A DNA stretch of 64,000 bases from Metaruminococcus_A sp003150405 (GCA_902489745.1 CABUBB010000001.1:124001-188000); one strand, 5' to 3'; positions 48,744 through 58,039 are shown, counted from the first letter of the stretch. The notes: generated from the sequence alone by a model not told the origin. Made by a program: numbers and translations.

Positions 48744-49127
48744 ATGAAACTGATTATTTCAAATATATCTGGCGTCCCCATATACGAACAAATCAAACAA
48801 CAGATCAAGGCGGCTATTCTATCTGGCGAACTTCAAGCCGAAGAAATGCTGCCCTCCCTTAGAACACTTGCAAAAGACTTGAAGATTAGCGTCTTAACCG
48901 TGACAAAGGCGTACACGGAATTAGAGCAAGAGGGCTTTGTTAAAAACGTGCAGGGGCGCGGATGTTTCGTAATGGGATCTGGTTCAGAACTGATAAGGGA
49001 GCAGCTTATTTGCAAAGTAGAGAATAATTTTACCGAAGCAATAAAAGCTGCAAGAATGGCAAATCTATCCACAGAGGAATTACATCGCCTTTTGGACATT
49101 TTAACGGAGGTAAAAACAGATGACTAA
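48744..49127 (+). CDS. GntR-family regulator (YtrA subfamily)
   Basis: A 127-residue repressor with an N-terminal winged helix (PIYEQIKQQIKAAILSGEL; LPSLRTLAKDLKISVLTV) and a short C-terminal helical part, the size typical of YtrA-type GntR proteins. These control ABC transporters in the same operon. GGAGAG before ATG 48744 sets the start rather than 48729. The stop overlaps the ABC ATPase start by 8 bases. Likely autorepressor through the palindrome upstream; the inducer is unknown (often cell-envelope stress). Confidence 0.88.
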   Translation: MKLIISNISGVPIYEQIKQQIKAAILSGELQAEEMLPSLRTLAKDLKISVLTVTKAYTELEQEGFVKNVQGRGCFVMGSGSELIREQLICKVENNFTEAIKAARMANLSTEELHRLLDILTEVKTDD

Positions 49128-49980
49128 TTATTTAGAGGTAACGAATCTTTCAAAATCTTTTGATTCTTTTCAGCTTCACAATATCAGCTTTACTTTGCCA
49201 AAGGGATATATTATGGGCTTGATCGGCCCGAATGGTTCTGGCAAAACAACGACAATCAAACTGATTTTGAATATGCTCAAGCGCACCGGTGGCACAGTCA
49301 AAGTGATGGGGCTGGATAATATCGCAGAAGAACAAAAAGTAAAATCAGAGCTGGGCGTTGTTTTCGATACAAATTATTTCAGTGATGATTGGAAAGTGTC
49401 GCAGGTTGAAAAATCCATTTCGGTATTTTATCCAAATTGGGACAGCCAGAAATTTGCGGATATGTTACGGAAATTTCACATTGCACCAACCAAAAAGGTA
49501 AAAGAACTTTCCAAAGGTATGCAGATGAAGTTAATGCTTGCCTGTGCGTTTTCATACGACGCCAAGCTGCTGATCCTCGACGAGCCGACCAGTGGACTTG
49601 ATCCGGTTTCCAGAGATGAACTTTTGAAAATTCTTTCAGAGTATATTGAAGATGGCGAGCATAGTGTTTTGTTCTCCACCCATATCACAGGCGATTTGGA
49701 GCGTGCAGCCGATTATATTACCTACATCAGTTATGGCGAGCTGTACTTTACTGGCAGCAAAGATGATTTTGTAGATATGTTCCGCATTGTAAAAGGTGGA
49801 ATTGAGGAACTGTCCGATGATCTGAAAAATAAGGCGGATGGTATTCGTACATTCCCTACGGGATTTGAGGCTCTGATGAAAACCGAAGATATTAGCGGTT
49901 TCCCTAACCTGACCGTTGATCCTGCCACCATTGATGAAATTGTAGTGTTTACAAGCAAGAAAGGTGACGATTATGAGTAA
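49120..49980 (+). CDS. ABC transporter ATP-binding protein
   Basis: A 286-residue ABC ATPase: Walker A GLIGPNGSGKTTTIK near residue 36, signature LSKGMQMKLMLA, Walker B LLILDEPTSGLDP and the H-loop FSTHIT. It is of the YtrB/BcrA-like class with a C-terminal extension. The membrane partner starts inside its last codons. It energises export or a permease of unknown substrate; control by a YtrA-like GntR suggests a cell-wall-antibiotic or envelope-stress function. Confidence 0.92.
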   Translation: MTNYLEVTNLSKSFDSFQLHNISFTLPKGYIMGLIGPNGSGKTTTIKLILNMLKRTGGTVKVMGLDNIAEEQKVKSELGVVFDTNYFSDDWKVSQVEKSISVFYPNWDSQKFADMLRKFHIAPTKKVKELSKGMQMKLMLACAFSYDAKLLILDEPTSGLDPVSRDELLKILSEYIEDGEHSVLFSTHITGDLERAADYITYISYGELYFTGSKDDFVDMFRIVKGGIEELSDDLKNKADGIRTFPTGFEALMKTEDISGFPNLTVDPATIDEIVVFTSKKGDDYE

Positions 49981-50623
49981 TATTTTGAAATCCACAAAAT
50001 TAGATATTGCATTGGTAAAACCATATTTTAAGACGATTTGCTTTACCCTGCTCCTGCCGATTGTGTTTGCCGCAATCAATCGTTCTTTGCTGACAGGGGT
50101 ATCATTTGCTATGTGCTTTATTGCCATGACGACGGGATATACCTTTTCCATCACAGAAAAAAACAGCATGGATCGTCTGTTTGGTATTTTACCTGTTCGT
50201 AAAAGCGAGCTTGTGATCGGACGCTATGTTTTTGTCCTTGCAATGGGGCTTCTTTCCTTGATTATTTCTTTGATTGCACAGCCGCTTGTCTTGAAAGTGC
50301 TGGGTGAAACAGTTGGCGTATTTGATATTGTAACTGCCGCTATTGCAGGAGTATTCTTATTTGCACTCTATACCGTGTTCCAGATTCCGGGATATTACAA
50401 GTACGGCTCAATCAAAGGACGGGTATTTATGTATATTCCAGTGGCCGGTTTTTTGGTGACTCTGCTGCTTCTCTCTAAGGTACCAGCCATCGGGAAATCA
50501 ATTATTTCAGCCGTTGAATCCTCTCCGATACTTCTTGTTTTGATTGTGGTTTTTGCTATTGCCGTGATGTATACAATTTCAATCCTCTTGTCTATTCGGA
50601 TTATGAAGAACAAAGAAATGTGA
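49973..50623 (+). CDS. ABC-2 type membrane permease
   Basis: A 216-residue protein with about six membrane helices (for example FKTICFTLLLPIVFAAI, VFVLAMGLLSLIISLIA, ILLVLIVVFAIAVMYTI). It is an ABC-2-like permease (ABC2_membrane_5 type) that pairs with the preceding ATPase. ATG 49973 overlaps the ATPase stop, giving coupled translation. Substrate is unknown. Confidence 0.85.
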   Translation: MSNILKSTKLDIALVKPYFKTICFTLLLPIVFAAINRSLLTGVSFAMCFIAMTTGYTFSITEKNSMDRLFGILPVRKSELVIGRYVFVLAMGLLSLIISLIAQPLVLKVLGETVGVFDIVTAAIAGVFLFALYTVFQIPGYYKYGSIKGRVFMYIPVAGFLVTLLLLSKVPAIGKSIISAVESSPILLVLIVVFAIAVMYTISILLSIRIMKNKEM

Positions 50624-50632
50624 GGTGATTGT

Positions 50633-50746
50633 ATGGATTTCACAGTTTTAGCAGTTGTGCTTTTGATTGGCGTCGGCATTCCTATCCGTAATAAACTCAT
50701 ACGGAAATATCGGGATAAGAAAAAGAACAATCACAATTTTGAGTGA
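50633..50746 (+). CDS. 37-residue single-span membrane peptide ending the ABC operon
   Basis: ATG 50633 follows TGAGGTGA at 7 bases and begins 9 bases after the permease stop. The peptide is MDFTVLAVVLLIGVGIPIRN, one membrane helix, followed by a basic Lys/Arg-rich cytosolic tail. It has the look of a small transporter subunit. I know no family for it. Confidence 0.6.
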   Translation: MDFTVLAVVLLIGVGIPIRNKLIRKYRDKKKNNHNFE

Positions 50747-50779
50747 GCAAGAAGACCAGAGACTTTCTGTTTCATTGGA

Positions 50780-51151
50780 ATGAGAGTTGTTGGGCAGATT
50801 GCTGATACAGGACATGCAAATTCGCTTGCCGCCAGGTATACCGGCTTGAAGGAATTTAATCCCGCCGTGATAAATGAACTAATTGAAAAGTTTGTAATCC
50901 ACAGTCCGGAGAAGAGTTGTGGTAAGAAGCATGTCACGATTGCAGTTTACTTTACCCAAATAGAAAAAATACGTATTCCATTTGTGAAACCGGAACTGCA
51001 GCCGGAAACAGAAGGACCGGCGTTGCTTTTGCCACGCCGGTTCCATCAGAAAATTTTTTACTTCCTTATGAGTCTTTGCCTATTGCCCAGACCTTTTTTA
51101 CAGGAAACATCCACATTTTTCCACACAATGCGTTTTATAGTATCCCTATGA
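50780..51151 (+). pseudogene. Serine recombinase C-terminal remnant (DUF4368-like)
   Basis: The frame reads ARYTGLKEFNPAVINELIEKF, then VIHSPEKSCGKKHVTIAVYF and TQIEKIRIP. This is the C-terminal DUF4368 part of large serine recombinases. No catalytic domain precedes it; the later residues to the stop are unrelated and overlap the end of feoB. It is a different piece from the N-terminal fragment at 46472, and together the two suggest remains of insertion around the ABC operon. Confidence 0.6.
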
Positions 51152-53177
51152 TAAGAGATGCAATCTGGTAAACGGCAAAGGTGACAATCCATGCAGTCGC
51201 AAGTTGAAAGCCCGCCACCTGGAACATGCTTTTGACGCTGCCGGTTTCCTTTTTGACCGTAGCAAGAGTGGCAGCACAGGGAATATACAATAGGCAGAAT
51301 AGCATCATACAGAAGGCGTTGAGCGGCCCAAATCCAATTTGGCCAAGCTGGGCGCTCAGGGCCGCCATTTCACCGGCATTGCCAATGCTCTGAATTCCAA
51401 ACAGAACAATAAAGCTGGAAACGACCACCTCTTTGGCTGAAATACCAGCAATGAGGGCAACAACAACCTGCCAGAAGCCCAGTCCGACCGGCGCCATGAT
51501 AGGAGTCAGCAGCGCTCCGAGCTGTGCGCCAAAGCTGGAAGCCATATCCGAAGTATGGCCTTGCATCCCAAAGTTCAGCAGGAACCAAATAATAATGGAT
51601 GCAATGAAAATGGTGGTGCCAGCCTTGGTCAAATAATCCTTGACCTTTTCCCAAACATAAATACCGACAGTGCGCATGCTTGGCATTTTGTATTCCGGAA
51701 GCTCAATGAGCAGCATGTCAGTGGATTTTTGTCGGTCCCATTTGTGCAGAACAAACGCCACCAAAATGGCCACGGCAATGCCGATGAGGTACATGGAATA
51801 GGCTACTAGCATGGCATAATCCGGAAAAAAGAGCGCCGAAAACAGAATGTAGATGGGAAGCCGCGCGCTGCAGGACATAAACGGCGTGATCAGCATAATC
51901 CGACGGCGATCCTTTGGACTTTCCAGAACGCGGGAAGCCATCAGAGCAGGCACAGTACAGCCGAACCCCAGAATCATGGGGATAAACGCGCGGCCGGAAA
52001 GGCCCAGCCGTCCCATTAATCCGTTCATAACGTACGCAACACGGGACATATAGCCGCTGTCCTCCAAAAAGGCCAGCGCTAGGAACAGAATGAAAATATT
52101 GGGCAGAAAGGAAAGAATCCCGCCAACTCCGGCAATAATGCCGTCTACAACCAAGGAGGTCAGCGTGGGATCCGCATGGATAGCCTCCATTCCGGAAGAA
52201 ATCCATCCTGAGCCCCAGCCGATGAATTCCTCCAAATACCCTTTGAGCCAGTCGCCAATGGTGAAGGTCAAAAAGAATACCAACGCCATAATGCCAAGAA
52301 ACAGGGGGATAGCCAGCCAGTTGTTAAGCAGTAAACGGTCAGCCTGATCGGTCAGTGCAGCCCGCTTTTCCCGGTTGACCAGCGTTTCGGCTATAATTTC
52401 TTCAATAAAATCGTATTTCTGGTTGATAATATCGCTTTCATAGCTGCGGTCCAGAACCTCCGGCAGGTGAACCGGGTATTTTTGGGTGATTTCCCGGTCC
52501 TGCTCCAGCAGCTTAATGGCGTGCCACCGCTCGTTCTGAAGCTCTGGGTACTGCTTGCGGAGTTCATCGCTTATGCGGTCGATTTTATCTTCCAGCTCGT
52601 CGCTGTAGACCATTGCATGCTGGCTGTGCCGGCCTTCCTGATCCGAGGAATGATGATGAATAAGCCGCTCTGCAGTTCTGGCGTCTTTATGATGCGCAAT
52701 GGTGTGCAGTAGAATGTCCAATCCAGTGCGTTTCTGTGCGGATACCGGTATGACCGGAATGCCCAGCATTTCCGGCAGACGGTGCAGGTCAATTTCCATT
52801 CCGCGCTTTTCCACAACATCCATCATATTCAGCGCCATGACCACTGGTTTTTCCAGTTCCAGCAGCTGCAGGGTCAGGTAGAGGTTGCGCTCCAGCGACG
52901 AAGCATCCACTACATCGACAATAACATCTACTTCATCGCTCAGTATGTACCCGCGGGACACCTGTTCCTCCATCGTGTAGGAGGTCAGGCTGTATGTACC
53001 CGGTAAATCCACCAGCTTAAACCGGTGTTCGTGGTACCGCATGGCCCCTTCTACCTTTTCTACGGTGACGCCCGGCCAGTTCGCCACCTTTAGGTTGGCA
53101 CCGGTAAAGGCGTTGAATAGGGTGGTTTTCCCACAGTTTGGGTTGCCAATAAAGCCAACTGTCATTTCCTGTTCCAT
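51135..53177 (-). CDS. feoB: Ferrous iron transport protein B
   Basis: A 680-residue FeoB. The N-terminal G domain has GFIGNPNCGKTTLFNAF (G1), the switch VTVEKVEG, VDLPGTYSLT (G3) and ALNMMDVV (NxxD, G4). About ten membrane helices with two Gate motifs follow (GFGCTVPALMASR; FSAKEVVVSSF-like GISAKEVVVSSFIVLFG), which form the iron pore. It imports Fe(II) across the plasma membrane. It overlaps feoA by 16 bases on the same strand. Length is typical. Confidence 0.96.
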   Translation of the reverse strand: MEQEMTVGFIGNPNCGKTTLFNAFTGANLKVANWPGVTVEKVEGAMRYHEHRFKLVDLPGTYSLTSYTMEEQVSRGYILSDEVDVIVDVVDASSLERNLYLTLQLLELEKPVVMALNMMDVVEKRGMEIDLHRLPEMLGIPVIPVSAQKRTGLDILLHTIAHHKDARTAERLIHHHSSDQEGRHSQHAMVYSDELEDKIDRISDELRKQYPELQNERWHAIKLLEQDREITQKYPVHLPEVLDRSYESDIINQKYDFIEEIIAETLVNREKRAALTDQADRLLLNNWLAIPLFLGIMALVFFLTFTIGDWLKGYLEEFIGWGSGWISSGMEAIHADPTLTSLVVDGIIAGVGGILSFLPNIFILFLALAFLEDSGYMSRVAYVMNGLMGRLGLSGRAFIPMILGFGCTVPALMASRVLESPKDRRRIMLITPFMSCSARLPIYILFSALFFPDYAMLVAYSMYLIGIAVAILVAFVLHKWDRQKSTDMLLIELPEYKMPSMRTVGIYVWEKVKDYLTKAGTTIFIASIIIWFLLNFGMQGHTSDMASSFGAQLGALLTPIMAPVGLGFWQVVVALIAGISAKEVVVSSFIVLFGIQSIGNAGEMAALSAQLGQIGFGPLNAFCMMLFCLLYIPCAATLATVKKETGSVKSMFQVAGFQLATAWIVTFAVYQIASLIIGIL

Positions 53178-53401
53178 ACGGATACCTCCTGCACCTGGAT
53201 TTTGGATGTAATGCCGCGGCCTACGGCAAACCGGGTGCCCCGAAGCAGAATGACCAACGTACCTTTCCCTTTTTTATGCATAATTTTAAGGCTTGTGCCC
53301 TGGGTCATCCCCAGTGCCTCCATGCGTTTTTCAACTTGCAGCGGCAGATCGGCGTGTTCTACCGTATATATCTGCCCAATTTCTCCCTCTGCCAATGTCA
53401 C
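53162..53401 (-). CDS. feoA: Ferrous iron transport protein A
   Basis: A 79-residue SH3-like FeoA with MTLAEGEIGQIYTVE, a RMEALGMTQGTSL core and RGTRFAVGRGITSKIQV end. It helps FeoB. It is the first gene of a two-gene feo operon, behind a DtxR-type box. Confidence 0.92.
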   Translation of the reverse strand: MTLAEGEIGQIYTVEHADLPLQVEKRMEALGMTQGTSLKIMHKKGKGTLVILLRGTRFAVGRGITSKIQVQEVSVWNRK

Positions 53402-53432
53402 AGCTTTTCCTCTTTCCTATAAGGCCAAACAT

Positions 53433-53469
53433 AAATGTTAGCCTAAGCTAATTTTCTGTTACAATTATA
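53433..53469 (-). promoter_or_regulatory. feo promoter with DtxR/IdeR-type iron box
   Basis: On the minus strand, TATAAT (53469-53464) is followed by TTAGCTTAGGCTAACATTT (53451-53433). I count 15 of 19 matches to the classic DtxR/IdeR consensus TTAGGTTAGGCTAACCTAA. The box lies between -10 and feoA, so an iron-loaded DtxR-family repressor would stop feo transcription when iron is plentiful. No convincing -35 is seen. Confidence 0.7.
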
Positions 53470-53685
53470 GCGCGAAATACAAGGTTTGTATATGCTTATT
53501 GAAAATTTTTTGAAGAAATAGAAGGTAAAAGTTGTATTTTACAGCAGATAAGGCCAAAGAAAAATCAAACCGGCTTCGCGTTCCTATTTGGACAGTAATT
53601 CGGTCTGCTGAAAAGAGCTCGTTCCCGGTAAGAAAGGAGCGGGCATAATTGGCTTTCAAAAGACTGTTTTGGCGCTGCGGTATCT

Positions 53686-54053
53686 CTAAAGCTTTGAAAG
53701 GAAAAAAGCAAACGCTTCGTCATATTCCAGCTGCGTCGTTTCCAGCTTAGCCGCCTTGGTAAATCCGTGAACGGCTATAAACGACATATAACTAAAAATA
53801 TCGGCTTAATATTCCGGCCAAATGTGCGGCAAATTCACCGGTATTTCCTTGGCACAGGCATTGGAGCACTGTGTTGGTTGAGAAAATCAGCTCTGTACAT
53901 TCCTTTGCTGTAAAACGAATAGTAATATCTCCAGTGTAAAATACCTGCTTTCTGTAGGATAATCTTCAGCGATTCCAGCAGTATATGATTGAGAACGCAC
54001 CGAATCCCCATAAATTCGGGGGAATTCAACAAATTATATGCTAATGGGCACAA
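53686..54053 (-). pseudogene. Decayed gene, possibly a TetR/AcrR regulator
   Basis: Pieces in different minus-strand frames look like a TetR C-terminal domain: YYYSFYSKGMY, then (shifted) STNTVLQCLCQGNTGEF and AAHLAGILSRYF ending at 53792, and a further open stretch GFTKAAKLETTQLEYDEAF ending at 53686. No intact frame, start or HTH is left. The rest of the 53402-54121 interval shows only the feo control region. The TetR identity is a guess from weak similarity. Confidence 0.35.
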
Positions 54054-54121
54054 GTATGTGTTGTTTCAAAAAATAAAGCGTGTTAAACTGGTAATGAGTT
54101 TAATTATAATGAGGGTTTAAT

Positions 54122-56371
54122 ATGAAGCATAGTCGATCCAATGCATTGCTGCCTGAGAAATCCATCAAAAGGCAGGCGCTCCAGATTGGCGTTGTATCCG
54201 CCGTTCTGGTTTTTGTCATTGCGCTGATGGTTTGGAATACCTCGGGATTAAATGAAACCCTGAAACGAAGCACCAAGCAATATGTAAGGGATGTTTCTTA
54301 CCAGTTGACCAATGATATTACAACCCAGTTGAAAGCATTTGAAATGGCTTTGGAATTGGTAGCGGATTCTGTTCCTGGCATCCCCAATGACACCATTTTA
54401 CAAAAATTTTTCAACAGCAAAGCCGAGCTCTTGAATTTTGATGTGATTGCCGTCCTAGATCAGCAGGGAAATATCACTCCACAGGGGAGTGAGCTTTCTG
54501 GGCTGGGAAATGTTTCAGAAATACAGGCTTCCTTTGCAGGGGAGACCAGCGTGGTCTATACAGAGGCTCAAAATCTACTGTTTGCGGCGCCTGTCTACCA
54601 GGACGGAATGATTGAACAGGTTGTCGTCGGCGTATGTGGGCAGGGCAAAATACAAGAGCTTATTCAACCAAAAAGCTTTGAAGGCAGCGGCCTGTCCTGT
54701 ATCGTTGACAGCAGCGGTCAGGTTGTCATTTCACCGACCAATTTAAAACCTTTTTTGCAGCTTGACGATATTTTTGAGAATGGGGCGGACACCAAGACCA
54801 CTGAAGCTATTCTGCAAATGAAACAAGATCTTCAAGAAAAAAAGTCTGGTGCTTTTGAATTTACTGCGGTGGACGGTGCCCGTTTGGTGATGTCCTACCA
54901 CGCGCTTGGAATCAACGACTGGGTTTTGCTGACACTTGTGCCGGCCGATCTCATTTCGGGTGAGGCCAGCGCTTATATATTCCGCTCTTTTCTCATTGTC
55001 GGCGGTGTCTCGCTTTTGTTTACTATTTTTCTGCTCAGTGTTCTCTGGAGCTACCGGAAAAACAGAATACGACTAGAACATATTGCCTTTACCGATCCAG
55101 TTACAGGCGGAATGAACAATGCGGCCTTTCGGGCGGAATTTCTGCGGCTGGCCGAACACATGCCTCCAAATTGTTATACTGTGGCTTTGCTGAATGTAAA
55201 AGGCTTTAAACTTATCAACGAAAACTTTGGCATTGCAGCCGGGGACGATATTCTGAAATATATTGACAGGGTATTGGTGCGGCATATTCATGAAGGGGAA
55301 ATCGCTGCCCGCAGTGAAGCGGATTATTTCTTCCTTTGCCTGCGTGAACACAATCCGGAGGAAATTCAAAATCGCCTCGATGAAATGATCCAGGATATCA
55401 ATTCATTTGCTCAGTATACGGATATTCATTACTGTCTGACCATGCAGCAGGGTGCCTGCTTGGTCGACGATCCGGTGCTGGATATCAACATCCTTCAGGA
55501 TCGTGCCAGAATTGCCTGCAAAATGCAAGGCGCTCCGGAAAAATGTATGTTTTACAGCGCGGATTTGCTGCAGGCTCTGCGCAATGAACAGCAGCTCAAC
55601 GCCCTGTTTGAAGGTTCGCTGCAAAACCGTGATTTCCAAATTTATTTGCAGCCCAAAGTGCGACTCAGAGATGGAGCTGTCTGCGGCGCAGAGGCTCTGG
55701 TACGCTGGTTTCACCCGCAGCGAGGAGTGATTTATCCCTCTGATTTTATTCCGCTCTTTGAAAAAAATGGCAATATTTGCAGCCTGGATCTGTATGTGTT
55801 TGAAGAAGTCTGCATTCTGATCCGAAAATGGCTGGATGCAGACCAAAGGATGAATTTTCCCATTTCGGTCAATCTGTCGCGGGTCCATTTTAAAAATCTG
55901 AACTTTCTGCGGGAATTTTCCAGAATTAAGCAGAAACACCGGATTCCGGACGGGGTAATCGAACTAGAGGTGACCGAGTCCAGCTTTTTTGACGAGCAGC
56001 AGCGGGAGCTGGTGAAAAGTTCGATTGAACAGATGCACGCCAGCGGTTTCCAATGTTCTTTGGACGACTTTGGCGTTGGTTTTTCTTCATTGGCGCTGCT
56101 GCAGGAATTTGATGTGGATACCATCAAGCTGGATCGCCACTTTTTCGGTGATATTTCAAATGTCAAGTCACAGCATGTCATTGCCAGTTTTATTGAGCTG
56201 GCCGGTAAGCTAGGCATCCACATTGTTGCCGAGGGAATTGAAACTGAACAGCAGCTTGTATATCTGCGCCAAGTAAATTGTGATATGGTGCAGGGCTACA
56301 TTTTTTCAAAGCCGCTTCCGGTTCCTGAATTTGAAACCTGGTGCAGAGAGAATGTCTTAAAGCTATTGTAA
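54122..56371 (+). CDS. Membrane dCACHE sensor with degenerate GGDEF and intact EAL domain (c-di-GMP phosphodiesterase)
   Basis: A 749-residue receptor. TM1 (about residues 22-42), an extracytoplasmic Cache-like sensor, TM2 (about 285-305), a GGDEF-fold domain and a C-terminal EAL domain. The cyclase motif has become RSEADYF, so synthesis is unlikely. The EAL domain keeps GAEALVRW (near residue 522), SVNLSRVHF, LEVTESSF, LDDFGVGFSSLALL and IKLDRHF, the metal and catalytic residues. It should degrade cyclic di-GMP in response to an external ligand. A broken diguanylate cyclase lies just downstream. Confidence 0.9.
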   Translation: MKHSRSNALLPEKSIKRQALQIGVVSAVLVFVIALMVWNTSGLNETLKRSTKQYVRDVSYQLTNDITTQLKAFEMALELVADSVPGIPNDTILQKFFNSKAELLNFDVIAVLDQQGNITPQGSELSGLGNVSEIQASFAGETSVVYTEAQNLLFAAPVYQDGMIEQVVVGVCGQGKIQELIQPKSFEGSGLSCIVDSSGQVVISPTNLKPFLQLDDIFENGADTKTTEAILQMKQDLQEKKSGAFEFTAVDGARLVMSYHALGINDWVLLTLVPADLISGEASAYIFRSFLIVGGVSLLFTIFLLSVLWSYRKNRIRLEHIAFTDPVTGGMNNAAFRAEFLRLAEHMPPNCYTVALLNVKGFKLINENFGIAAGDDILKYIDRVLVRHIHEGEIAARSEADYFFLCLREHNPEEIQNRLDEMIQDINSFAQYTDIHYCLTMQQGACLVDDPVLDINILQDRARIACKMQGAPEKCMFYSADLLQALRNEQQLNALFEGSLQNRDFQIYLQPKVRLRDGAVCGAEALVRWFHPQRGVIYPSDFIPLFEKNGNICSLDLYVFEEVCILIRKWLDADQRMNFPISVNLSRVHFKNLNFLREFSRIKQKHRIPDGVIELEVTESSFFDEQQRELVKSSIEQMHASGFQCSLDDFGVGFSSLALLQEFDVDTIKLDRHFFGDISNVKSQHVIASFIELAGKLGIHIVAEGIETEQQLVYLRQVNCDMVQGYIFSKPLPVPEFETWCRENVLKLL

Positions 56372-56642
56372 AGCGGCTGGTTTTGGCCGTCTTTTGCGGC
56401 AATGCCGCGGTCGCTTGCACGGAACTGTTTTCACCCGAAAAATGTTGTGACGGCGAGCCGTCTCATAAAGCTCCCCGTGCTGGAGGATGAAGAAGCGGAA
56501 CGACTGCTTTTTGATTATAGGCTGTTTGAACGTAGACTTGAAGAGGTGCTCAGCCATCCTGCTAATGCGAAAAAATGTGTTCCGGCTTACCGATAAGCAA
56601 AACAGCTTGTCGGTATAGAAATTTTATCTTTCAAAAATCAAA
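56372..56642 (+). other. Short decayed interval after the EAL gene
   Basis: A plus-strand open stretch (56402-56596) reads LPVLEDEEAERLLFDYRLFE but has no ribosome site or clear family. It may be the upstream part of the broken cyclase that follows. Confidence 0.3.
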
Positions 56643-57191
56643 ATGGGAATTGTCATTCATATAATCCAATCGGTTTTGAAACGGCGGTTAATTGAGCGGG
56701 AGCGCGACACACGGCTTGTTAATCGGTTTATAGAACCGCAGAGCCTTTACAACAACCGGCTGGAACATATCCCGTCTGAAGGATGGACCCATGCGGCGCT
56801 CATTATGTTGGGTGCCGATGATTGAAAGCTGCTCAACGATATCTACCGTTATGAAAACGGCGGCCGTTATTTGCAGGCAATTGCCGGAATTCTGTGCTCT
56901 GGCGGAATTAAAAACAGGACGGTAGCCCGGCTCTGAGGCGATAAATTTGTGCTGTTCCTCTACGGCTATACCACAACGGAGGAGTTTATGACACAAATAA
57001 ACACCCTTTTGGAATAGCGTGACAACAGGACAGTCGGGCTAATCGATTATACCGTTCTTCCGGTTCGATTTTCGGCAGGCTGTGCGCTTTATCCCGGCGA
57101 CGGAAATAATAGCCATGCTCTGATGAAAATTGCCGATGACCGTATGTACCAGAAGAAAAAAGCAGAGAAAACATATAGCATTTCAGCCTGA
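56643..57191 (+). pseudogene. Diguanylate cyclase (GGDEF) with three in-frame stop codons
   Basis: One plus-strand frame without shifts shows HAALIMLGADD, KLLNDIYRYENGGRYLQ, AIAGIL, RL-stop-GDKFVLFLYGYTT and SAGCALYPGDGNNSHALMKI, ending IADDRMYQKKK, which is a GGDEF domain. Stops lie at 56823 (TGA), 56934 (TGA, in place of the first Gly of GGDKF) and 57015 (TAG). The order and spacing of motifs is complete, so decay is recent. Confidence 0.8.
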
Positions 57192-57301
57192 ACTGTATAG
57201 CGGTTCAAGTTAAAGTGCCTGCGGCTGTACCGTGCGGCAAAAAAGGCCCCCATCTTGATCGGGAGCCTTTTTTCATGTATGTTTCGGCCTTGCTCGGGCA
57301 C

Positions 57302-58039
57302 TTAAAAACGAATATATTGACGGGCAACGTATCCCACCAGGGGACCGCTTTCAATTACATACCAGTCGTTCCAGGTACCCCATACGGTCACACGCTGCCC
57401 GTTGGAAAGCTGGCCTTTAATCGGCGCGTTTACCGAAGGTTTCTCCCGTACATTGAGTCGGCCGCTTTGAACGGTTACCACGCCAATCCTCGGTTCCTGC
57501 GGCAGGATAAAGGGAATATCAAAATACTCGGTCAGTGAAAGGACAAGGTTGTAGGCAATTTCGCTGATATGGGTGACAATCCAGTTGGCATCGTCTACAT
57601 TGTCGTGGTACGCAAGTTCAACCAGTACAGCGGGGGCCCTGGTGCGGTTGACCTCGCCCAGCGTAGTGGTGGTGCGTACATTAACTAGGCTTGGGTCAGG
57701 GTAAATGGCCTTCAGGTTATTGGCGATAATGTCAGCAGCCCGCTTGCCGCGCCAGCTCCGCGCGTCGTAGTATACGTCCGGACCGCGAAGCTGGCCGGAC
57801 AGCGACTCGGGCGCCGCGTTGGAGTGCAGGGCAAGGTGCAGGTCATAATTGCCGGAATTGGACGCGGCAATGGATGACGCCGCCGTCATATTGGGTGTGT
57901 TGCGTGTATATTGAATACCGCTGGAGCGTAGATATGGAATCATGGCGTCGGCAACAAGGTTCATGTAATACTCTTCCGAACCGCCAATGACATACTGGTT
58001 CCACTCTTGGGTGGATGGGCTCAGATAAATAATCGGCAT
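57302..58039 (-). CDS. N-acetylmuramoyl-L-alanine amidase with SH3 domain
   Basis: A 245-residue Amidase_3-type protein followed by an SH3b domain (residues about 185-245, SGRLNVREKPSVNAPIKGQL). It starts YLSPSTQEWNQYVIGG and has LALHSNA (zinc His) and VLVELAYHDN (catalytic Glu). The usual GHGG motif is replaced by the SPSTQE form seen in clostridial relatives. There is no signal peptide, so it is released by lysis, by a mother cell or by an unusual route. It cuts the amide between muramic acid and the stem peptide. Confidence 0.88.
   Translation of the reverse strand: MPIIYLSPSTQEWNQYVIGGSEEYYMNLVADAMIPYLRSSGIQYTRNTPNMTAASSIAASNSGNYDLHLALHSNAAPESLSGQLRGPDVYYDARSWRGKRAADIIANNLKAIYPDPSLVNVRTTTTLGEVNRTRAPAVLVELAYHDNVDDANWIVTHISEIAYNLVLSLTEYFDIPFILPQEPRIGVVTVQSGRLNVREKPSVNAPIKGQLSNGQRVTVWGTWNDWYVIESGPLVGYVARQYIRF

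Noticed and set aside
46472..51151. One recombinase gene split by a 4-kb insertion
   Set aside because: The two fragments cannot be shown to belong to one gene: large middle domains are missing and no target duplication or insertion ends are seen.
53835..54053. 72-codon minus-strand frame as a real small gene
   Set aside because: No ribosome site, and similarity continues in another frame, which suggests decay rather than a short gene.
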